A stretch of 30,023 nucleotides of DNA from JAFGVL01 sp964546015 (GTDB lineage: Bacteria; Bacteroidota; Bacteroidia; Bacteroidales; Paludibacteraceae). Position 1 is the stretch's first letter, and every line of letters begins with the position of its first letter. The notes under the pieces were generated by a model. It was not told the DNA's origin, did no database searches, and saw only the letters and a list, made by a program, of their open reading frames with translations. Below are positions 17,347 to 23,971 of the stretch, one piece after another. Both the position numbers and the translations under genes were made by a program. Where the stretch lies: the NCBI GenBank assembly GCA_964546015.1, contig CAZJHO010000014.1, positions 1 through 30,023 of the forward strand, in the 5' to 3' direction.

Positions 17347-18618
17347 TTAATCTATCATCTCAAATCCGCAGTAAGGCACTAACACTCTCGGGATATGAAT
17401 ACCTTCGGGTGTTTGGTTATTTTCAAGCAAAGCAGCCACAATACGAGGCAAAGCAAGCGCGCTACCATTGAGCGTATGGCAAAGCTCGATTTTCTTCTCT
17501 TCCCTGCGATAACGGCATTTTAGGCGGTTTGCCTGATAGCTTTCAAAATTCGATACCGAACTAACCTCTAACCAGCGTTTTTGTGCAGACGAATATACTT
17601 CGAAGTCGAATGTAAGAGCCGAAGTAAAGCTCATGTCACCACCACACAAGCGAAGAATACGCCAAGGTAATTCCAATTTATCAATTAATGATTGCACATA
17701 ATTTACCATTTCGGTAAGCGATTCGTACGAATGCTCTGGTGTATCGATACGAACAATCTCCACTTTATCGAATTGGTGCAAACGATTTAATCCGCGTACA
17801 TCCTTACCATACGAGCCTGCTTCACGGCGAAAACAAGCTGAATAAGCTGTATTTTTAATCGGGAGGTTTTTCTTGTCCAAAATAACATCGCGGTAGATAT
17901 TTGTTACAGGCACTTCGGCAGTTGGAATAAGGTACAGATCATCTGCAGTGGCATGATACATTTGTCCTTCTTTATCGGGTAATTGTCCCGTTCCATAACC
18001 CGAAGTCGCGTTTACTATATAAGGGGGTTGCACCTCGAGATAACCTGCATTACGGGCTTCATCAAGGAAGAAATTAATCAAAGCCCGTTGTAAGCGAGCA
18101 CCTTTTCCTTTGTACACAGGAAAACCTGCTCCGGTAATTTTTACCCCCAATTCGAAATCAATCAGATCGTATTTTTGTGCTAAATCCCAGTGTGGAAGTG
18201 CATCCGAGTGGAGTGTAGGTATTATACCGCCTGTTTTTTCTACTACATTATCTTCAGCATGTTTGCCTTCGGGAACTTCTTCGCTTGGCAGGTTGGGAAT
18301 GGTGCAAAGTAGTTCGGTTAGCTTTTCTTCCACCTCTTTCATATCTGCTTCCAGCTGTTTGTTTCTTCCTTTTATTTCGGCTACTTTAGTGCGAGCTGCT
18401 TCAGCTTCGGAGATTTTACTTTCTTTCATTAAGCCACCGATACTTTTTGAGAGATTATTTAACTCTGCCAGATTACTGTCTAATACAGATTGTGTGCTTT
18501 TTCGTTTTTCGTTCAGAGTAATTACTTGTTCAATAGGTGCTTTTGCCTCAAAATGTTTTTTAGCTAACCGGCGAATTACTTCGTCTTTATTTTCGGTGAT
18601 AAATTTTAGTGTAAGCAT
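17347..18618 (-). CDS. serS: Seryl-tRNA synthetase
   Basis: SerS charges tRNA-Ser with serine in the cytoplasm. The 423-residue protein begins with MLTLKFITENKDEVIRRLAKKHF and a long antiparallel coiled-coil arm (about residues 30-100) that grips the long variable arm of tRNA-Ser. The class II core includes the TAEVPVTN segment, motif 2 with FRREAGSYGKDVRGLNRLHQFDKVE, and motif 3 near the C-terminus with LNGSALALPRIVAALLENNQ. Length is normal. TATATTTG reading leftwards at 18642-18635 looks like a -7 element, giving a leader of roughly 10 bases; no good -33 box is seen. It is separated from rpmA by that gene's terminator. Confidence 0.97.
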   Translation of the reverse strand: MLTLKFITENKDEVIRRLAKKHFEAKAPIEQVITLNEKRKSTQSVLDSNLAELNNLSKSIGGLMKESKISEAEAARTKVAEIKGRNKQLEADMKEVEEKLTELLCTIPNLPSEEVPEGKHAEDNVVEKTGGIIPTLHSDALPHWDLAQKYDLIDFELGVKITGAGFPVYKGKGARLQRALINFFLDEARNAGYLEVQPPYIVNATSGYGTGQLPDKEGQMYHATADDLYLIPTAEVPVTNIYRDVILDKKNLPIKNTAYSACFRREAGSYGKDVRGLNRLHQFDKVEIVRIDTPEHSYESLTEMVNYVQSLIDKLELPWRILRLCGGDMSFTSALTFDFEVYSSAQKRWLEVSSVSNFESYQANRLKCRYRREEKKIELCHTLNGSALALPRIVAALLENNQTPEGIHIPRVLVPYCGFEMID

Positions 18619-18634
18619 ATAATATTATTTTTTG

Positions 18635-18642
18635 CAAATATA
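18635..18642 (-). promoter_or_regulatory. Putative -7 element for serS
   Basis: Read on the minus strand these bases are TATATTTG, a full match to TAnnTTTG. No TTTG is found about 20 bases upstream, where the rpmA terminator stem lies, so the site is only half supported. Confidence 0.45.
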
Positions 18643-18655
18643 ATGTAGTAAAAAA

Positions 18656-18694
18656 TAAAACTCGATTTTTTCAGAATAGAAAAATCGAGTTTTA
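18656..18694 (-). terminator. Intrinsic terminator after rpmA
   Basis: A perfect 15-bp stem, 18656-18670 with 18680-18694, encloses a nine-base loop. Reading leftwards it is followed by a T-rich tract (A-rich at 18646-18660 on the plus strand). It ends the rplU-rpmA transcript. Confidence 0.9.
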
Positions 18695-18721
18695 TTTATA
18701 AAGAGGAATCTGTCAATTCGA

Positions 18722-18988
18722 TTAGTTCGCTTCTGCAACAGGTTGAATTGAGATATACGATTTATTATCTTTTTTCTTGCGGAACACAACGATGCCTGAA
18801 GTAAGAGCAAAAAGCGTGTGATCTTTACCTATACCTACATTTTCGCCTGCATTATGCACAGTACCGCGTTGACGAACAAGGATATTACCTGCTTTGGCAA
18901 ATTGTCCGCCGAAGATTTTTACACCAAGTCGTTTACTTTCCGACTCGCGACCGTTCTTGGAGCTACCAACTCCTTTCTTATGTGCCAT
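18722..18988 (-). CDS. rpmA: 50S ribosomal protein L27
   Basis: L27 sits at the peptidyl transferase centre with its N-terminal tail near the tRNA ends. The 88-residue protein begins MAHKKGVGSSKNGRESESKRLGVKIFGGQ and has the GNILVRQRGT motif. The N-terminus shows no Firmicutes-type leader to be cleaved. It follows rplU by 21 bases, the universal L21-L27 pair. Confidence 0.97.
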   Translation of the reverse strand: MAHKKGVGSSKNGRESESKRLGVKIFGGQFAKAGNILVRQRGTVHNAGENVGIGKDHTLFALTSGIVVFRKKKDNKSYISIQPVAEAN

Positions 18989-19009
18989 TTTCTAAATAAT
19001 TTTAATAAG

Positions 19010-19324
19010 TTAACCAATAATTTCCTTGATTGACAATTCTGTAAAATCTTGACGGTGACCGTTCAACTTACGATACCCTTTGCGGCGTTTTTTGTGAAAA
19101 ACCAATACTTTGTCGCCTCTCAGGTGTGAAACTACTTCGGCTGTTACTTTAGCGCCAGCTACAGTTGGAGCTCCTACAGTTACTTTCCCTTTCTTCTCGA
19201 TTAACAATACTTTGTCAAACTCTAATTCTGAGCCTTTTTCAGCTTCATTCATGCGGTGAACAAACAATTTTTGTCCTTTTTCTACCTTAAATTGCTGTCC
19301 TAAAATTTCAACAATTGCGTACAT
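19010..19324 (-). CDS. rplU: 50S ribosomal protein L21
   Basis: L21 binds 23S rRNA and is encoded next to L27 in nearly all bacteria. The 104-residue protein begins MYAIVEILGQQFKVEKGQKLFVHRM and ends with the basic segment VLVFHKKRRKGYRKLNGHRQDFTELSIKEI, the family's RNA-binding signature. It is the first gene of the pair, behind a matched promoter and a leader of about 97 bases that can fold. Confidence 0.97.
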   Translation of the reverse strand: MYAIVEILGQQFKVEKGQKLFVHRMNEAEKGSELEFDKVLLIEKKGKVTVGAPTVAGAKVTAEVVSHLRGDKVLVFHKKRRKGYRKLNGHRQDFTELSIKEIIG

Positions 19325-19421
19325 ATAAATATTTATGTATTAATTAAGTCCGGGAGGTGAGATGCTACCATCATTTGGTAACAGCGCTGCTTTAATTTAA
19401 ATAGTTACCTCTTTGCGAAAC
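19325..19421 (-). promoter_or_regulatory. Structured 5' leader of rplU
   Basis: The predicted untranslated leader is about 97 bases, long for this compact genome. On the minus strand GGTAAC (19409-19404) can pair with GTTACC (19382-19377). GAGGT (19411-19407) can instead pair with ACCTC (19358-19354), overlapping the first stem. A palindromic CAGCGCTG lies between. The mutually exclusive stems suggest a ribosomal-protein leader, but no known leader family is recognised. Confidence 0.4.
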
Positions 19422-19426
19422 GGCTG

Positions 19427-19457
19427 CAAATCTACAAATATTTTTTTGATTGGCAAA
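19427..19457 (-). promoter_or_regulatory. Bacteroidota-type promoter for rplU-rpmA
   Basis: On the minus strand TTTG (19457-19454) and TAGATTTG (19434-19427) are 19 bases apart, a full match to the Bacteroides consensus. Transcription would start near 19421. Confidence 0.8.
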
Positions 19458-19470
19458 AGTTTTATTGTTT

Positions 19471-20244
19471 TTATTTAATGTTTTCACGCACCTTAGTAAG
19501 GTAAGCTTTAATCCTGTCTATGTCTTTAGTCTTGATTATGTCTAAGAGTAAAGTAAGTTGTTCTTGAATTTTTTCTACTTGCCCTTGTGTGAATGGATTA
19601 AAAAGAATCTCTGATAACAAATAATCGTCTTCGGAAAGTAATCCGCGAGCTATATCCATATGTTTTTTAAATGTGGTCCCGGGCGCATCTTGCTTTTTCA
19701 TTACGGATGCAAAAACCAAAGTTGAAGCGAACGGAATCGAAAGCGAATAAGCCGTAGTTTCGTCATGCTCCAAAAAAGAGTATTCAAAAATATTTAATCG
19801 CAATGATGAATAAAAATCGCGAAAGAAAGCTTTGCCCATATCATCTGATTCTTTGATGATGATGGTGCTTTGTGTGTTCAGATTATCCAAATTGGCAAAT
19901 GTAGGACCAAACATGGGGTGTGTAGAAACAAAACGCTTTCCTGCTTTTTTGTAAAACTCCGGTAATCCGTTTTTTACTGAAGCAATGTCAGATAGCATGC
20001 AATTCTCGGGCAAAAAAGGCATTACCATTTCAAATGCTTCGATGGTATATTTCAATGTGGTAGCATTGATGAGTAATTCTGGAGCAAATTTTTTTATTTC
20101 TTCCAATTGGGTAAGTCGTTGTGTGTTAAAAACAAAACGAAGTCGACTAGGGTCTATGTCAAACAATGCTACTTCATGTTTTAGGCATAAAGCATCAGTA
20201 AAGAAAGTCCCCATTTTTCCGGCGCCGAGGATTAGTATTTTCAT
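19471..20244 (-). CDS. tyrA: Prephenate dehydrogenase (tyrosine branch)
   Basis: The enzyme oxidatively decarboxylates prephenate to 4-hydroxyphenylpyruvate, the precursor of tyrosine. The protein starts with a Rossmann nucleotide-binding motif, MKILILGAGKMG (G7, G9, G12), and carries SDIASVKNGLPEF and STHPMFGPTF, the latter holding a conserved active-site histidine. I choose the ATG at 20244 (257 aa). The longer reading frame adds 25 residues encoded inside a palindromic repeat and has no family match. It is the last gene of the four-gene aromatic operon, about 106 bases after the DAHP synthase gene. It lacks the fused chorismate mutase of E. coli TyrA; that domain is fused to DAHP synthase here. 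Confidence 0.9.
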   Translation of the reverse strand: MKILILGAGKMGTFFTDALCLKHEVALFDIDPSRLRFVFNTQRLTQLEEIKKFAPELLINATTLKYTIEAFEMVMPFLPENCMLSDIASVKNGLPEFYKKAGKRFVSTHPMFGPTFANLDNLNTQSTIIIKESDDMGKAFFRDFYSSLRLNIFEYSFLEHDETTAYSLSIPFASTLVFASVMKKQDAPGTTFKKHMDIARGLLSEDDYLLSEILFNPFTQGQVEKIQEQLTLLLDIIKTKDIDRIKAYLTKVRENIK

Positions 20245-20255
20245 ATTGTTTCGGT

Positions 20256-20345
20256 TTAGATGGCGAGATAGTAAGATGGTGAACAAAAGAAAAGTCAGCT
20301 TTGTTGATTTCTTACTCACTAACTCGCCATCTAACTATCTCACTA
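20256..20345. repeat. Palindrome of inverted tandem octamers between aroF and tyrA
   Basis: The left half has octamers GATGGCGA, GATAGTAA, GATGGTGA (from 20259). The right half has TCACTAAC, TCGCCATC, TAACTATC, TCACTATT (from 20316), the inverted form. 20256-20267 pairs perfectly with 20323-20334, and 20270-20275 with 20311-20316. It fills the operon-internal gap and resembles the elements at 6941 and 22625 in design but not in word. Confidence 0.75.
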
Positions 20346-20350
20346 TTTAG

Positions 20351-21418
20351 TTACTTACTAACGATTTCCATTTGTTTGCGTACCGATTCTTCGTGTACCG
20401 CTTCGAGAAATGCGCGCATAAATGCCTCGCTTAGTCCGAGCTTAGCTCCTTTTTTAACGCCGCGTTGCAAGATTTCGTCGTAGCGGGTAGTTTGTAAGAT
20501 GGTAATGTTATGTTCTTTTTTATAAATACCGATTTCTTCGGACACACGCATGCGTTTTGCTAAAGTTTCTAACAGTTGATTGTCTATTTCGTCGATTTGG
20601 GCACGCAGGTCGGTAAGACTTTCGGTAGTTTGGTCCATATCGCGAATAATAAGTTTGTTCATTAACTTTTTCAATGTATCGGGAGTGATTTGTTGGTCCT
20701 TATCGCTCCAAGCACAATTGGGATTGCAATGAGTTTCGATAATTAATCCGTCAAAGTGCATATCCATGGCTTGTTGTGAAAGAGGTTGAATTAACTCGCG
20801 TGTTCCTCCGATATGACTTGGATCGCAAAAGAGTGGTAAATTCGGATAACGGCGTTTCAACTCAACAGGTAAATGCCACTGAGGAAGGTTGCGATAGATC
20901 TTTTTATCATACGAGCTGAACCCCCGATGAATAGCGCCTAACTGACGGATACCTGCATTGTAGATGCGTTCGATTGCTCCAATCCACAATTCTAAATCAG
21001 GATTTACGGGATTTTTTATCAACACAGGAATGTCCACGCCTTCCAAAGCATCGGCAATTTCTTGTACTGCAAACGGATTTGCCGTAGTACGAGCTCCAAT
21101 CCAAAGAATATCCACACCGTATTTCAGAGCTTCGTATACATGCTTGGCTGTAGCTACTTCGGTAGCAACATACATGCCAGTTTCTTTTTTTACGCGTTTA
21201 AGCCAGTTTAAACCCACACTGCCTACACCTTCGAAACCGCCTGGTTTAGTGCGTGGTTTCCATATTCCGGCACGGAAAATTTTTATGCCATTTTCTGCCA
21301 ATTGTTTGGCGGTTTCCATTACTTGTTCTTCGGTCTCGGCACTGCATGGACCGGCAATCAACATGGGGCGCTCATTTGAAACTCCTTCGAGGACTATCTT
21401 TTCTAATTCTAAGTTCAT
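20351..21418 (-). CDS. Bifunctional DAHP synthase / chorismate mutase
   Basis: The N-terminal domain (about residues 1-260) is a 3-deoxy-7-phosphoheptulonate synthase, which condenses PEP and erythrose 4-phosphate in the first shikimate step. It shows GPCSAE (23-28), RAGIWKPRTKPGGFEG, IGARTTANPFAVQE, IHRGFSS and CDPSHIGG. The C-terminal domain (about 265-350) is an AroQ-type chorismate mutase (LRAQIDEIDNQLLETLAKRM, EIGIYKKEHNI, RYDEIL). The 355-residue fusion of these two orders is known in Bacteroidota. Placement in the Phe/Tyr operon couples entry into the shikimate pathway with the branch-point mutase. It follows the aminotransferase gene by 18 bases. Confidence 0.95.
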   Translation of the reverse strand: MNLELEKIVLEGVSNERPMLIAGPCSAETEEQVMETAKQLAENGIKIFRAGIWKPRTKPGGFEGVGSVGLNWLKRVKKETGMYVATEVATAKHVYEALKYGVDILWIGARTTANPFAVQEIADALEGVDIPVLIKNPVNPDLELWIGAIERIYNAGIRQLGAIHRGFSSYDKKIYRNLPQWHLPVELKRRYPNLPLFCDPSHIGGTRELIQPLSQQAMDMHFDGLIIETHCNPNCAWSDKDQQITPDTLKKLMNKLIIRDMDQTTESLTDLRAQIDEIDNQLLETLAKRMRVSEEIGIYKKEHNITILQTTRYDEILQRGVKKGAKLGLSEAFMRAFLEAVHEESVRKQMEIVSK

Positions 21419-21436
21419 GGTTTTATTTTTAATTAA

Positions 21437-22612
21437 TTATTTTAGATTCAATTTTTTAATTCTATTAAGAGCTTCCTGTAATCTCTCTTCCGTAGCACAA
21501 AGTGAAATCCGTACAAAGCGTTTTCCTTTACTACCGAAAATAAATCCGGGTGTAATAAATACATTGGCATCATAAAGCACTTTGTCGGCTAATTTTCCAC
21601 TGTCGGCATAATTATCAGGAATTCTTCCCCAGAGAAATAAACCAACTTGCTTAGGGTCAAAAGTACAACCTAATTCGGTCATAATTTGTTCCGCAATCAA
21701 TCGGCGTTTGGCATACAAGTCGATATTCATAGTTTTGTGCCATGTGTCTGAATTGCTCAACGCCTTTACTGCTGCCACTTGCAATGGGCGAAAAATACCT
21801 GAATCCATATTGGTTTTTACCTGTAAAATCCATTTCATAAATTGTGCATTGCATGTAACAACACCTATACGCCACCCCGGCATGTTATGCGATTTACTCA
21901 TCGAGTTCAACTCAATACATATATCTTTAGCGCCTTCGACAGCTAAGATGCTCAATTGTTCCTCATTTAAAATAAAACTGTAAGGGTTGTCATTCACAAT
22001 TACAATGCTGTGTCTTTTGCCAAAAGCAACCAGTTTTTCAAACAATTCCATCGTAGCAGGCGCACCGGTCGGCATGTTGGGGTAGTTTATCCACATGAGT
22101 TTTACATTTGACAAATCGAGCTTTTCCAACGCTTCGAAATCGGGATACCAGCCGTTTGCTTCGTCCAATTCGTAAGGAATTACACGAGCTTGCACCAAAT
22201 TGCTAACTGATGAGTATGTCGGATATCCCGGATTGGGGATTAACACACTATCACCCGGATTGACGAACGCCAAGGAAATGTGCATAATTCCTTCTTTTGA
22301 ACCGATAAGAGGTTGGACTTCGGTTTCTGGATTCAATTCCACATGAAACCATTTTTTATACCAATCGGCAAAAGCACGGCGCAATTTAGGAATACCTACA
22401 TAGCTTTGATAACCGTGCGTATTTGTTTTTTGTGCTTCCTCGCAAAGGGCTTTAATCGTTTCGGCAGACGGCGGCATATCCGGTCCGCCTACGCCGAGTT
22501 CCACAATGTTTTTTCCTTGCGCTTTTAGTTCAGCTATTTCTTTCAGTTTGGTTGAAAACCAATATTCTTGGACTGAATTTAATCTTGTTGCGGGTTTTAT
22601 TTCTTTGTTCAT
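21437..22612 (-). CDS. PLP-dependent aminotransferase, probably aromatic
   Basis: This is a class I/II aminotransferase of 391 residues. Visible PLP-site residues are N179 in NYPNMPTGA, D208 and Y211 in VNDNPY, and the Schiff-base lysine K240 in SMSKSHNMPGWRIG. Its place between pheA and the DAHP synthase/chorismate mutase gene suggests that it makes phenylalanine and tyrosine from their keto acids, or aminates prephenate; this is inference from context. I choose the ATG at 22612. The upstream TTG start at 22633 would add seven residues coded by a palindromic repeat. The family also includes LL-diaminopimelate and alanine aminotransferases, so substrate is not certain. Confidence 0.85.
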   Translation of the reverse strand: MNKEIKPATRLNSVQEYWFSTKLKEIAELKAQGKNIVELGVGGPDMPPSAETIKALCEEAQKTNTHGYQSYVGIPKLRRAFADWYKKWFHVELNPETEVQPLIGSKEGIMHISLAFVNPGDSVLIPNPGYPTYSSVSNLVQARVIPYELDEANGWYPDFEALEKLDLSNVKLMWINYPNMPTGAPATMELFEKLVAFGKRHSIVIVNDNPYSFILNEEQLSILAVEGAKDICIELNSMSKSHNMPGWRIGVVTCNAQFMKWILQVKTNMDSGIFRPLQVAAVKALSNSDTWHKTMNIDLYAKRRLIAEQIMTELGCTFDPKQVGLFLWGRIPDNYADSGKLADKVLYDANVFITPGFIFGSKGKRFVRISLCATEERLQEALNRIKKLNLK

Positions 22613-22624
22613 ATCTTTTTGTTT

Positions 22625-22683
22625 AAGGTTCAAAGTTCAAAATTAAAAACTCCTGAAACTTTGAACATAGAACTTTGAACTTT
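22625..22683. repeat. Palindrome of inverted tandem heptamers between pheA and the aminotransferase
   Basis: The right half reads AACTTTG, AACATAG, AACTTTG, AAC; the left half reads AGGTTCA, AAGTTCA, AAATTAA. 22628-22638 pairs perfectly with 22670-22680, extended outward with one G-T wobble to 22625 and 22683. The outer edge touches the pheA stop codon. Confidence 0.75.
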
Positions 22684-23585
22684 TATATCGTTTGTTCCTC
22701 TTCCGAATAATCGCCAAGACTTACTAAATCTTTTGTCAATGGACCAATGGCTTTGAGCGATTGTAAATAGCGTTCGTAATTGTCATATTGCAGGTCGATA
22801 TAAAACTGATACTCCCACTCACGCCCAACAATGGGTAAGGATTGTATTTTAGTAAGATTAATATCATAAAAAGTAAATATGGAAAGCACTTTAGACAAAG
22901 CTCCGGCTGTATGTGATACCGAAAAAACGATAGAACTTTTATTAATATTCTTTCCTTTTTTCAACTCTTCGGCTTGTAGCGGAGAAGCTAAAACTAAAAA
23001 ACGGGTAAAATTGCGTTTATTTGTTTCAATACCGTCTTGTAACACTTCCAAACCATATATTTGTGCTGCGTAATTGCTGCAAATGGCTGCCGCTCCCATT
23101 AGTTTTTTTTCAGCAATCATACGAGCGCTCAATGCTGTATCTTCGTATTCAATTACTTTGAGTTGGTTATTTTTGTCTAAAAAATCACCGCATTGCATCA
23201 ATGCCATAGGGTGTGAATAAACTTCTTTCAGCTCTTTTAGATTTTGTCCGGGTAAAGCACAAATACAATGTTTGATGCGTAATTTATGTTCACCAATAAT
23301 ACTCAAACCACTACTACGAATTAAATCATAGTTAGGTAATAAACTTCCGGCAATGGTATTTTCAATAGCAATAACAGCAATTGTTTTGGGGGCTTTTTTT
23401 ACCGTTTTAAACACATCTTTAAAAGTAGAACAAGGGATTATATTCATTTCTTCGTTTGCAAAAAATAATCGTGCGGCAATTTCGTGAAATGAACCTTGAA
23501 TCCCTTGAATAGCGATAGAAAGCTCCCCAGTCTCCGCCGATTGGCGGAAGGATTTGACGGAAGAATTAGGTTTATTAGTTGTCAT
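22683..23585 (-). CDS. pheA: Prephenate dehydratase with ACT domain
   Basis: The enzyme converts prephenate to phenylpyruvate. The catalytic domain runs from about residue 22 (LSIAIQGIQGSFHEIAARLFF) to 205 and includes ENTIAGS (75-81; many relatives have ENS) and the TRF motif (194-196). A C-terminal ACT domain (about 218-295) keeps the GALSKVL loop that binds phenylalanine in relatives, but the usual ESRP is QSLP (248-251), so the strength of feedback inhibition cannot be predicted. No chorismate mutase domain is fused. Residues 12-19 are encoded by one copy of a 21-base GC-rich repeat, so the first 20 residues look like a lineage-specific extension. First structural gene behind the leader-peptide attenuator. 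Confidence 0.95.
   Translation of the reverse strand: MTTNKPNSSVKSFRQSAETGELSIAIQGIQGSFHEIAARLFFANEEMNIIPCSTFKDVFKTVKKAPKTIAVIAIENTIAGSLLPNYDLIRSSGLSIIGEHKLRIKHCICALPGQNLKELKEVYSHPMALMQCGDFLDKNNQLKVIEYEDTALSARMIAEKKLMGAAAICSNYAAQIYGLEVLQDGIETNKRNFTRFLVLASPLQAEELKKGKNINKSSIVFSVSHTAGALSKVLSIFTFYDINLTKIQSLPIVGREWEYQFYIDLQYDNYERYLQSLKAIGPLTKDLVSLGDYSEEEQTI
23531..23551 (+). repeat. 21-base GC-rich repeat, copy inside pheA
   Basis: The copy has the quasi-palindromic core CCGCCGATTGGCGG and is an exact inverted copy of 23670-23690. It is in frame and encodes pheA residues 12-19 (SFRQSAET). Its GC content is far above that of the surroundings. Confidence 0.85.
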
Positions 23586-23669
23586 ATATTTTTAGTTGAA
23601 AAATTACTCTCGTTGGTCGTGACCTTCGATTCAAAGTTTAAAAATTTAATAATTATCAGTTCGTAAAAG

Positions 23670-23690
23670 CCTTCCGCCAATCGGCGGAGA
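23670..23690 (-). repeat. 21-base GC-rich repeat, copy in the pheA leader
   Basis: This is the exact reverse complement of 23531-23551. It lies between the leader terminator and the pheA start. In the pheA mRNA the two copies could pair over 21 bp, looping out about 118 bases that include the start codon; each can also fold on its own (5-bp stem, 4-base loop). Confidence 0.85.
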
Positions 23691-23705
23691 GGTTACAGGG
23701 GCTAC

Positions 23706-23737
23706 AAAAAAAAGTCCCGCCTTAAGAGCGGGACTTT
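23706..23737 (-). terminator. Leader terminator of the pheA operon
   Basis: A 10-bp GC-rich stem, 23711-23720 with 23728-23737, has a seven-base loop. Reading leftwards it ends in a run of eight U residues (23713-23706). The orientation of the U run shows it works mainly on the minus strand, upstream of pheA, not after the rightward gene. Confidence 0.9.
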
Positions 23738-23798
23738 ATATTTTATTATCAATTAATTTTTTATACAACAATAATATACATACACCTTCCCGCTCTTA
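23723..23798 (-). promoter_or_regulatory. Antiterminator pairing in the pheA leader
   Basis: On the minus strand TAAGAGCGGGA (23798-23788) is perfectly complementary to TCCCGCTCTTA (23733-23723), which is part of the 5' arm plus loop of the terminator. The two pairings exclude each other. The first three bases of the upstream segment are the UAA stop of the leader ORF, so a ribosome finishing the leader would cover it and let the terminator form. Confidence 0.85.
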
Positions 23799-23852
23799 TT
23801 TTTTAAAATAAAAGTAAAAATAAAAGAAGAAATATGTAGGCGAAGACATCAT
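23796..23852 (-). CDS. Phe/Tyr-rich attenuator leader peptide
   Basis: An 18-codon ORF encodes MMSSPTYFFFYFYFYFKK and ends in TAA. Residues 7-16 are ten consecutive aromatic residues, six Phe and four Tyr. It starts about 20 bases after the predicted transcription start. The second ATG (23849) is an alternative start. No Shine-Dalgarno sequence is visible, as is usual in this phylum. Its stop codon is the beginning of the antiterminator arm. By analogy with the pheA and trp leaders of enteric bacteria, stalling at the aromatic codons when charged tRNA-Phe or tRNA-Tyr is scarce would leave the antiterminator free and allow transcription of pheA, the aminotransferase, DAHP synthase/chorismate mutase and tyrA. 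The elements are seen directly; the mechanism is inferred. Confidence 0.88.
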   Translation of the reverse strand: MMSSPTYFFFYFYFYFKK

Positions 23853-23878
23853 CGTTTTACATCTATGCTTATAGGGTG

Positions 23879-23908
23879 CAAAGGTAATTAATAATTTGTT
23901 TTATCAAA
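23879..23908 (-). promoter_or_regulatory. Promoter of the pheA leader and operon
   Basis: On the minus strand TTTG (23908-23905) and TACCTTTG (23886-23879) are 18 bases apart and match the Bacteroides consensus. The start would be near 23872, about 20 bases before the leader ORF. Confidence 0.75.
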
Positions 23909-23946
23909 GCAATGATAAAAAATATTTTTAAGTCAGTTGTATTTTT

Positions 23947-23954
23947 TACTTTTG
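23947..23954 (+). promoter_or_regulatory. Putative -7 element for the nucleoside-recognition gene
   Basis: TACTTTTG matches TAnnTTTG and lies 17 bases before the ATG at 23972. The expected -33 position has TTTTA rather than TTTG. If real, transcription starts after the ATG at 23912, supporting the later start. Confidence 0.5.
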
Positions 23955-23971
23955 CGTTTTCAAGAATTTAT

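Noticed and set aside
18110..18622. 170-codon ORF on the plus strand opposite serS
   Set aside because: It is a Ser-rich shadow of the serS coding strand with no family resemblance; the seryl-tRNA synthetase motifs on the other strand are complete.
20245..20319. 25-residue N-terminal extension of TyrA as a signal or membrane anchor
   Set aside because: It is coded by the octamer palindrome. The Rossmann motif begins right after the ATG at 20244, as expected for a cytoplasmic dehydrogenase.
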